Source: Variovorax paradoxus (GTDB lineage Bacteria > Pseudomonadota > Gammaproteobacteria > Burkholderiales > Burkholderiaceae_C). From it: DNA of 64,000 nucleotides. Under the pieces are notes generated by a model that saw only the letters and a list, made by a program, of their open reading frames with translations, was not told the origin of the DNA and did no database searches. This document shows positions 57,281 through 64,000 of the stretch, piece by piece. The stretch is from assembly GCF_902712855.1 (NCBI RefSeq), contig NZ_LR743507.1:2528001-2592000 (forward strand). The letters are read 5' to 3'. The stretch's first letter is position 1. Every line of letters begins with the position of its first letter. The translations under genes were made by a program, and so were the position numbers.

Positions 57281-58198
57281 TCAGTTCTTGCGCAGTGCGG
57301 GCACCAGCTCGAGCACCGCGTCGGCAAAGATGCGCGGCGCCTCCTGGGGCATGTTGTGGCCGGTGCCGGGCACGAGACGGTGGGAGCGCGGTCCGCCGAA
57401 GCGGTGCGCGTGGGCCGACGCCTCGGCGGGCGGGCGAACACCGTCGTCGATGCCGTCGAAGGTGATGGCGGGCACGCCGATGACGGGCTGGGCCGCCAGG
57501 CGGCGTTCGATGTCGGCATAGGCCGGATCGCCCGGCACGAGGCCGAAGCGGTGCCGGTACGAATGGATCACCACGTCCACGAAGTCGGGGTGGTCGAACG
57601 CTGCGGCGCTGCGCTCGAAGGTGGCATCGTCGAATTTCCAGGTCGGCGACCACAGCTTCCACAGCAGCTTCGTGAGCGCCTTGCGGTCCTTCTGGAGACC
57701 AGCGCGGCCGCGCTCGCTGTGGAAGTAGTACTGGTACCAGAGGCTGTGCTCGTTGTCCGGCGTGTCCGGCTCCATCGACTTCGCGATGTTCTGGATGTTG
57801 TAGCTGTTCAGGGACACCAGCCCCGCGCAGCGTTCGGGCCACAGCGCCGCGACCACGCACGCGGCACGGCCGCCCCAGTCGTAGCCGGCCAGCACCGCGC
57901 GATCGATCTTCAGCGCGTCGAGCAGCGCCAGCAGGTCGGCGCCGAAGGCGGCCTGTTCGCCCGAGCGCGGCGTGGCCTCGCTCAGGAAGCGCGTCCCGCC
58001 ATAGCCGCGCATGTACGGCACGATCACGCGGCAGCCCGCGTCGGCCAGCATGGGAGCGACCTCGGCGTACGTGTGGATGTCGTACGGGAAGCCGTGCATC
58101 AGCAGCACCGGCGGCCCGTCCGCCGGGCCGGCTTCGAAGTAGGCGACCTCGAGCACGCCGGCCTCGATGCTTCGCAAGGGTTCCATTCTTTCGATCAC
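57281..58198 (-). CDS. Epoxide-hydrolase/haloalkane-dehalogenase-like alpha/beta hydrolase
   Basis: 305 residues. The nucleophile elbow GYDWGGRAACVV has Asp instead of Ser, as in epoxide hydrolases and haloalkane dehalogenases. VLLMHGFPYDIHTYAEV and a final GTGHNMPQEAP complete the set. The start is GTG at 58198 because a near-perfect GGAGGTGAT lies a few bases upstream; the ATG at 58186 has none. Between frmA and fghA, separated from frmA by a hairpin repeat. Confidence 0.87.
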   Translation of the reverse strand: MIERMEPLRSIEAGVLEVAYFEAGPADGPPVLLMHGFPYDIHTYAEVAPMLADAGCRVIVPYMRGYGGTRFLSEATPRSGEQAAFGADLLALLDALKIDRAVLAGYDWGGRAACVVAALWPERCAGLVSLNSYNIQNIAKSMEPDTPDNEHSLWYQYYFHSERGRAGLQKDRKALTKLLWKLWSPTWKFDDATFERSAAAFDHPDFVDVVIHSYRHRFGLVPGDPAYADIERRLAAQPVIGVPAITFDGIDDGVRPPAEASAHAHRFGGPRSHRLVPGTGHNMPQEAPRIFADAVLELVPALRKN

Positions 58199-58234
58199 GA
58201 GATCACCTCCACGGAGAGAGCCGGTATTGGTCCA

Positions 58235-58325
58235 GGAACACCGCGGAACCGGCTTCGCCGGGCCGCAGGTGTTGCCCCCTGAAAGGGGGAAGGAGAAGCG
58301 ACACGAAGTGCGCGAAGCCTGGGGG
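58235..58325 (+). repeat. Single hairpin repeat element behind frmA
   Basis: A full unit: ACACC/GGTGT, GCGG/CCGC and CCGGC/GCCGG nested hairpin with loop TTC, then CCCCCT/AGGGGG around GAA (one pair longer than the array copies), then GCGACACGAAGTGCGCG and CTGGGGG. It ends at the frmA stop (58326) and therefore lies inside the frmA-hydrolase intergenic region, where it could attenuate or stabilise the transcript. Confidence 0.88.
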
Positions 58326-59432
<1,107 letters not shown>

Positions 59433-59471
59433 GGTGTTGGGTTCTTCAGAAAGCGGAAGGGATGAGGATAC

Positions 59472-60116
59472 TCAGGCAGGGCCAGCAGGGAAGATACCCG
59501 ACATGCCGATGAACCCGTGCAGGTGGCGGAAATCCCAGACCCAGTTGCGCAGTGCGGGAAATTCGTCGAGCGCGATGCCGCCTTCGCCGGCCAGCGCGAC
59601 ATAGGGGAAGCAGGCGAGGTCGGCAATCGTCGGCCCGGTCGCCGGGGCCAGCCAGCGCAGGCCGTTGGCCGCCTGTTCCGCGAGGTGGTCGTCGAGCACC
59701 CGGAATACCGCGCGGGCGCCCGCGCGGCAGGCTTCGATGTCGAGGTGGTCGTAGCCCAGCGCGTCGTGCAGCCGCGCGGCCGAGGCGGTGCGGGTGATCT
59801 CGTCGGCGGTGGCCAGCCACATCGCGACCTGGCCGCGCAGCTTCGGGTCGGCGGGATGCCACCGGCCTTGCGTGTCGTAGCGGCTGGCGAGGTACACGAG
59901 GATGGCTTGCGCGTCGCGCAGCACGAAGCCGTCGTCGTCGATCACCGGCAACTGGCCGAGCGGATTCACGTGGGCCAGGAACGCCGCGGACTTGTGCTCG
60001 CGGCCCGGGTGGAAATCGACCGGCACCGTCTCGAACGCCACGCCGAGCCATGCCAGCATCTGGCGCACCTTGAAGCAGTTGCCAGACAGCGGGTAGTCGT
60101 ACAGCTTCATCGTCAT
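59472..60116 (-). CDS. Glutathione S-transferase-like protein, NdmE-like by context
   Basis: 214 residues. GST N-domain: KLYDYPLSGNCFKVRQMLAWLGV, VNPLGQLPVIDDDGFVLRDAQAI, with a helical C-domain (PTIADLACFPYVALAGEGG). The ATG at 60116 overlaps the upstream oxygenase gene stop (ATGA). In the P. putida CBB5 N7-demethylase, NdmE is a GST-like structural subunit beside NdmC; this gene holds the same position. The functional equivalence is inference. Confidence 0.8.
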   Translation of the reverse strand: MTMKLYDYPLSGNCFKVRQMLAWLGVAFETVPVDFHPGREHKSAAFLAHVNPLGQLPVIDDDGFVLRDAQAILVYLASRYDTQGRWHPADPKLRGQVAMWLATADEITRTASAARLHDALGYDHLDIEACRAGARAVFRVLDDHLAEQAANGLRWLAPATGPTIADLACFPYVALAGEGGIALDEFPALRNWVWDFRHLHGFIGMSGIFPAGPA

Positions 60117-60967
60117 GCGGCGGCCCTCGTGCCGAAGCGCATGCCGCGTTCGCGCAGCCAGCGCCGGTAGGTGACAGACGAGGTGTCGCCGCGCGTCGGC
60201 GTCTCGGCGCGGCCCTCGAGCGGCATGCGCTTGAAGGCATGGTTCTCGAGGATCGGCTTGTCCTGCCCGAAGATGGTTTGCTGGAAGGCGATGAGTTCGG
60301 CGTCGGTCGAGACGTCGTCGTAGCAGGCCAGCAGCGTGTGGGCGATGACGCGTTCCTCGTCGACTGGCTGCAGGAAGATGCCTATCGCGTCGAGTTCGCC
60401 CGCGCGGGAGCTCGACTTGTAGAGCATGGCCGAGAAGGGCTGCATCACGCGGTACTTGTAGAACACCTCGCTGCCCGAATCGTGTGCGGCCGACGCGCGC
60501 GGCTGCCAGAAGCGGCAGTCGGTGGCCCAGATCTCGCCGGTGGCGGGCTCGATGTTCACCTGGTACTGCGCGACTTCGGTGTGCGGCACCTTGCCGAGGT
60601 AGTCGGCGTGAACGAACGGGAAATGCGCCATGTCCAGAAAGTTCTCGATCACGCGCAGGCCCGACACCGCGACGCCGATGCCACCGCAATCGATGGCGCG
60701 GCGGCCCGGTTCGCCGTACTCGGGGAAGTCGAACAACGGCCGCGCAGGACGGCCGCTGGGGCAGACCCAGAAATGACCGTAGCGCGATTGCACGGCCAGG
60801 GGCCGCTCGCCCAGGCGGCATTGCGGCGTGCCGTCCGCGTCGCTCCAGAGCCGCACGGTTTCGCCGAGCAGGCGGGTGGTGCGTGGCTCGGGCGTGGCAG
60901 AGCCGGCCACGAGCCAGTCGTCGAGCATGTTGGGATCGTCGGTGGCGAAGGGCATGGTGTCTTTCAT
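60113..60967 (-). CDS. Rieske-less oxygenase alpha subunit (NdmC-like), mononuclear iron only
   Basis: 284 residues. The catalytic half is intact: ENFLDMAHFPFVH supplies N109, D112, H115 and H120, and the third iron ligand is likely D236 in FGQDKPILE. The Rieske region is reduced: the strand TTRLLGETVRLWSDADG remains but both C-x-H and C-x2-H motifs are gone, the chain passing straight to LAVQSRYGHFWVCPSG. Electrons must therefore come from another protein, most likely the Rieske protein encoded just upstream (ATGA overlap). Demethylase activity is inferred from NdmC similarity and the neighbouring frmA. Confidence 0.8.
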   Translation of the reverse strand: MKDTMPFATDDPNMLDDWLVAGSATPEPRTTRLLGETVRLWSDADGTPQCRLGERPLAVQSRYGHFWVCPSGRPARPLFDFPEYGEPGRRAIDCGGIGVAVSGLRVIENFLDMAHFPFVHADYLGKVPHTEVAQYQVNIEPATGEIWATDCRFWQPRASAAHDSGSEVFYKYRVMQPFSAMLYKSSSRAGELDAIGIFLQPVDEERVIAHTLLACYDDVSTDAELIAFQQTIFGQDKPILENHAFKRMPLEGRAETPTRGDTSSVTYRRWLRERGMRFGTRAAA

Positions 60968-61647
60968 TCCGGTGTCGGCAAGGCTTCGATGTCGCCGCGC
61001 AGGCTGCGCGCGGCGGCGTGCAGGTTCTTCATGGCGTCGGAACCGGGGGCGGCGTCGCTCCACAGGTGAACGAAGGCGAGGGCGGGTTGCGCGTCGAGGA
61101 CGAGGGCGGCTGCCCGCGTGCCGCCGAGTCGGCCGGTCCAGGCGCCGGTGGCATCGTCGAAGGAGAGTCCGCGCCGCTGCATCGCGGCGCGCACGGCGCC
61201 GGCGGAGGCGCGCGCCGTCAGCGTGCGGCAGAAGTGCCATCCGGCGGGGATGGCATCGGCCAGTGCGGACGGCGCCGGCGGGGCCTCGGGCGACAGATGG
61301 ACCCACAGCATGCCCGCAGCTTCGGCCACCGCGAAGGTCTTCGCGCAGACATTGCGCGGCGCCTGCATGGCCGGGTGCGCCGGAATGCTCGTGCACTGGC
61401 CGCTGCCGGCAGCGTATTGCCAGCCGTGGTACGCGCAGGACAGCCGGTTACCGACGACCTGGCCCAGGGTGAAGCGCACGCTGCGGTGCGGGCAGCGGTT
61501 CTCCCAGGCCTGGGGCGTGCCGTCGGCGGCGCGCCAGAGCGCGAGTTCCTGGCCTTCGGCGAAGCCGGCGACGATGTTGGCGCCGGGGCGCAGGTCGGCC
61601 GCGCGCGCAACCGGATGCCATCGGGCAGTGTCTTGTATGTCGTTCAT
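60964..61647 (-). CDS. Stand-alone Rieske protein of the split oxygenase
   Basis: 227 residues. WHPVARAADLRPGANIVAGF leads to a complete Rieske site: C52-P-H54 and C71-A-Y-H74. After about residue 115 the chain has no N-x2-D-x2-H site and resembles no catalytic domain (ALAFVHLWSDAAPGSDAMKNLHAAA). It is thus the reverse of its neighbour. In NdmD the extra Rieske domain is fused to a reductase; here no reductase domain is attached or adjacent. First gene of the operon; the divergent LysR gene starts 127 bases to the right. Confidence 0.82.
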   Translation of the reverse strand: MNDIQDTARWHPVARAADLRPGANIVAGFAEGQELALWRAADGTPQAWENRCPHRSVRFTLGQVVGNRLSCAYHGWQYAAGSGQCTSIPAHPAMQAPRNVCAKTFAVAEAAGMLWVHLSPEAPPAPSALADAIPAGWHFCRTLTARASAGAVRAAMQRRGLSFDDATGAWTGRLGGTRAAALVLDAQPALAFVHLWSDAAPGSDAMKNLHAAARSLRGDIEALPTPE

Positions 61648-61748
61648 TGGATCGTGGAGTGGCCGTGGGGTGCGCCATGCGGGGCTGGCGCCGGTGATAC
61701 CGTACCGCTTCCACCGCACCGATGAAAGCCACATGAAGAGACGCAACT

Positions 61749-61762
61749 TTTCATTCATGAAA
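61749..61762. promoter_or_regulatory. 14-bp palindrome in the LysR/Rieske divergent region
   Basis: TTTCATTCATGAAA is a perfect 6-2-6 inverted repeat, eleven bases before the LysR ATG at 61774, in the gap shared with the Rieske operon. It could be a LysR contact site or part of the lysR leader. It is a small motif and not a strict T-N11-A box, so the assignment is weak. Confidence 0.4.
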
Positions 61763-61773
61763 CGCCGGGCGCC

Positions 61774-62745
61774 ATGAGCCGCATCGACCTCGCCCTGGTC
61801 GAGGCGTTCGCACTGGTGGCCAGGAGCGGCAGCCTCACCCGGGCCGAAAGCCTCTCGGGAACTTCCAAGGCCACGCTGAGCCGGCAGCTCACGCGGCTCG
61901 AGGAACTGCTGGGCGCGCAGCTGCTGATGCGCAGCCCGCGAAGCATCACGCCCACCGAGGCGGGCCGCGCCTTTCTGCTGCGGGCGGAGGGCCTGCTCGA
62001 CGAAGTGACCGGCCGGCTCGAAGCGGCGAGCACCGAGATCCACGAGCTGACGACGGGTGTCTCGGGCGGCCTGTCCTTGCTTTCGGACACGCAGTTCAGC
62101 ACCTCCTTCGTCTGCCACGTGGTCAAGCTCTTCCTGGAATCGCACCCGAACGTGCGCTGCCAGCTCGACGTGGCCAGCGGCTTCCACGCGCCGCGCGTGG
62201 GCGACGTCGACTGTTATGTGTGCTCCGAGCCGCCGGATGCACCGAACCTCGTGGCCAAGCTGCTGGGGCGGCTGAACTACGGCCTCTACGCGAGCCCGCA
62301 GTACCTGTCGCGCCACGGCGTGCCGTCGACGCCGGAAGACCTGGCGCGGCACCAGTCGATCGTGATGAAGGAGCCATCCGTGGAACGCGCGCAGGTGTTG
62401 CTGGTGTCTGGCGCGTCGAGCTTCGCCTTCCGGCCTGAGGCCGCCTTCGAGACCAACGACCACTGGGTGATGAAGACCTTCTGCATCGATGGCCTCGGCA
62501 TCGCGCTGCTGCCGGCCTTCTTCGTGCGCCCCGAAGCGGAGCAGGGCGTGCTCGTGCCGGTGCTGCCCGCATGGCAGCCCGAGCCGCGCCGCATCTATTG
62601 CGCCTACCAGCGCCAGCGCTACATGGGCCAGAAGCTGCGCGCCTTCGTCGACCTGATGGCGCGCTGCGTGGTGGACATCGACTCTTACAACTACTACGTG
62701 GGTTCGTCGGCCGGCCGGCGCCGCAAGGCGGCTGCAAGACCATAA
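61774..62745 (+). CDS. LysR-type regulator (3), divergent from the split oxygenase operon
   Basis: 323 residues. HTH: VEAFALVARSGSLTRAESLSGTSKATLSRQLTRLEELLGAQLL (about 9-50; key S-G-T-S-K-A-T-L-S-R-Q). Effector domain from about 90 with DVDCYVCSEPPDAPNLVAKLL. The C-terminus is slightly long and basic (GRRRKAAARP). Probable regulator of the Rieske-NdmC-GST-frmA genes by divergence. ATG at 61774. Confidence 0.9.
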   Translation: MSRIDLALVEAFALVARSGSLTRAESLSGTSKATLSRQLTRLEELLGAQLLMRSPRSITPTEAGRAFLLRAEGLLDEVTGRLEAASTEIHELTTGVSGGLSLLSDTQFSTSFVCHVVKLFLESHPNVRCQLDVASGFHAPRVGDVDCYVCSEPPDAPNLVAKLLGRLNYGLYASPQYLSRHGVPSTPEDLARHQSIVMKEPSVERAQVLLVSGASSFAFRPEAAFETNDHWVMKTFCIDGLGIALLPAFFVRPEAEQGVLVPVLPAWQPEPRRIYCAYQRQRYMGQKLRAFVDLMARCVVDIDSYNYYVGSSAGRRRKAAARP

Positions 62746-62781
62746 TCGTCGTCCGGCAGACAGACCCGACCCTCATCCATC

Positions 62782-63222
62782 ATGAAGAAAATCCTCGTCC
62801 TCAACGGCCCCAACCTCAACCTGCTCGGCACGCGCGAGCCCGAACAGTATGGGCGCGACACCCTGGCCGACGTCGAACGCCTGTGCAAGGAAACCGGCGC
62901 GAAGCACGGCGTCGACATCGAATGCCGCCAGTCGAACCACGAGGGCGTGCTGATCGACTGGATCCAGGAAGCGGGCCGCGAAGTGGCCGCGGGCAACCTG
63001 CTCGGCGTGGTCATGAACCCCGGCGCCTACACGCACACTTCCATCGCGCTGCACGACGCCATCAAGGGCGCGAGCGTGCCGCTGATCGAACTGCACATCT
63101 CGAACGTGCATGCGCGCGAAGAGTTCCGCCACCACTCCTACATCTCGCCCGCGGCGAAGGGCATCATCGTGGGGCTCGGCGTGAAGGGCTACACCCTCGC
63201 CATCGCGGCCCTGGTCCCCTGA
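62782..63222 (+). CDS. aroQ: Type II 3-dehydroquinate dehydratase
   Basis: 146 residues, family length. Active-site segments are LNGPNLNLLGTREPEQYG (catalytic Tyr in the lid), NPGAYTHTSIALHDA and ELHISNVHAREEFRHHS with the catalytic His. It dehydrates 3-dehydroquinate in the shikimate pathway. It is followed after 63 bases by a repeat array oriented toward the gene on the far side. Confidence 0.97.
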   Translation: MKKILVLNGPNLNLLGTREPEQYGRDTLADVERLCKETGAKHGVDIECRQSNHEGVLIDWIQEAGREVAAGNLLGVVMNPGAYTHTSIALHDAIKGASVPLIELHISNVHAREEFRHHSYISPAAKGIIVGLGVKGYTLAIAALVP

Positions 63223-63285
63223 GAGCGATTTTTCGCGAACACCACGCGACGGCCCAGGGGGCCGCGGGTGTCGGGGCCAAAGCCA

Positions 63286-63674
63286 GAAACACCGCGGAAC
63301 CGGCTTCGCCGGGCCGCAGGTGTTGCCCCCGGTAGGGGGAAGGAGTAGCGACACGAAGTGCGCGCATCCTGGGGGCGAGCTCAGGAACACCGAGGAACCG
63401 GCTTTGCCGGGCCTCTGGTGTTGCCCCCGGTAGGGGGAAGGAGAAGCGACACGAAGTGCGCGCATCCTGGGGGCGAGCCCAGAAACACCGCGGAACCGGC
63501 TTCGCCTGGCCGCAGGTGTTGCCCCCGGTAGGGGGAAGGAGAAGCGACACGAAGTGCGCGCATCCTGGGGGCGAGCCCAGGAACACCGCGGAACCGGCTT
63601 CGCCGGGCCGCAGGTGTTGCCCCCGGTAGGGGGTAGGAGTAGCGACACGAAGTGCGCGAATCCTGGGGGCGAGC
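63286..63674 (+). repeat. Second tandem array of four hairpin repeats
   Basis: Units start at about 63286, 63385, 63482 and 63581. The second unit has GAGG in place of GCGG and CCTC in place of CCGC, a paired change that keeps the middle stem. The array ends exactly before the TAG of the minus-strand spoVR gene (63675). The gene-proximal unit ends GCGCGAATCCTGG, like the proximal unit of the other array (GCGCGAAGCC), whereas inner units read GCGCGCATCC. Confidence 0.9.
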
Positions 63675-64000
63675 CTAATACTGCTGCTTCGGTGCCGACG
63701 CCTTCCAGCTGCGGCTCACGCGGCCCTGGCTGTCGATGCTTTCCAGGTGCACGTCGAAGCCCCAGAGCCGGGCGACGTGCTTGAGCACTTCCTCGGCGCC
63801 GTCGTGCAGCGGCAGGTTGTTGCGCTGCGTGTGGCGCAGCGTCAGCGAACGGTCGCCGCGCGTGGCCACGTTCCACACCTGGATGTCGGGCTCGCGGCTG
63901 CTGATGTCGTACTGGCGCGACAGCGACTCGCGCAGCGAGTGATAACCGCTGTCGTCGTGGATCGCCGACACCTCGAGCTCCGACTCGCTCTGGAAATCGC
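63675..64000 (-). CDS. SpoVR-family protein, C-terminal part (5' end outside window)
   Basis: About 108 codons up to the window edge. EVSAIHDDSGYHSLRESLSR, QYDISSREPDIQVWNVATRG, DRSLTLRHTQRNNLPL and LWGFDVHLESIDSQGR are the conserved end of SpoVR. In proteobacteria spoVR usually follows yeaH/yeaG-like genes (PrkA kinase), which would lie to the right. The frame is open to base 64000. A hairpin-repeat array abuts the stop codon. Confidence 0.9.
   Translation of the reverse strand, partial: DFQSESELEVSAIHDDSGYHSLRESLSRQYDISSREPDIQVWNVATRGDRSLTLRHTQRNNLPLHDGAEEVLKHVARLWGFDVHLESIDSQGRVSRSWKASAPKQQY

Overview
The window is a GC-rich bacterial chromosome segment. Its gene content points to a beta-proteobacterium of the family Comamonadaceae, most likely Variovorax or a close relative. 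The reasons are a T6SS of Burkholderiales type, three orphan Bug/TctC periplasmic receptors next to LysR or IclR regulators, many small catabolic modules, and glutathione-dependent formaldehyde oxidation. This assignment is inferred from gene families and style, not from a marker gene. No rRNA, tRNA, CRISPR array, insertion sequence or prophage was recognised. Genes are packed tightly, and many neighbours share ATGA or GTGA stop/start overlaps.

Layout. 1-12.7 kb (minus strand) is about half of a type VI secretion locus in the order tssB, tssC, hcp, tssE, tssF, tssG, clpV, vgrG, a MORN/YwqK-like protein, a PAAR-like protein, a small membrane protein and a solute-binding-like protein cut by the window edge. 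The tssA/J/K/L/M genes are not here. 13.2-25.6 kb is mostly housekeeping: gdhA, thyA-folA with a Tat-exported App1-like protein, an FAD-linked oxidase, a BrkB-type membrane protein, an Mpo1-like protein, a thioredoxin-like protein, a Bug receptor and metY. 25.8-35.4 kb holds a CBS protein, an adenosine-deaminase/Bug pair with a LysR regulator, a universal stress protein, and an IclR-Bug-Rieske dioxygenase module. 35.4-39.2 kb is a four-gene operon (DCC, methyltransferase, SRPBCC membrane protein, DUF4166) next to a GbsR/MarR-type regulator, with matching palindromes at both promoters. 40.5-46.6 kb is a tripartite RND efflux operon. 46.7-55 kb has gntK and gnd of gluconate/pentose-phosphate metabolism, a TetR and an AraC regulator with visible operators, and assorted enzymes.

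56.4-61.6 kb is the most interesting metabolic block. Three genes overlap by ATGA: a stand-alone Rieske protein, an oxygenase subunit that keeps the mononuclear-iron site but has lost the Rieske cluster, and a GST-like protein. This is the division of labour known for NdmC/NdmD/NdmE N-demethylase. The genes run on the same strand into frmA and fghA, which remove formaldehyde, the expected by-product of a demethylase. A divergent LysR gene probably controls the set. aroQ and a partial spoVR close the window.

Across the window there is a family of about 95-98 bp repeats: two four-copy tandem arrays, two full-length singletons, one half copy and one diverged copy. Each contains a nested hairpin, and two copies carry compensatory base changes that keep the stems paired. 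In five of six places the element starts at the stop codon of a gene and reads in that gene's direction, so it looks like a mobile or duplicated 3'-UTR element. Its translated shadows produce spurious small ORFs.
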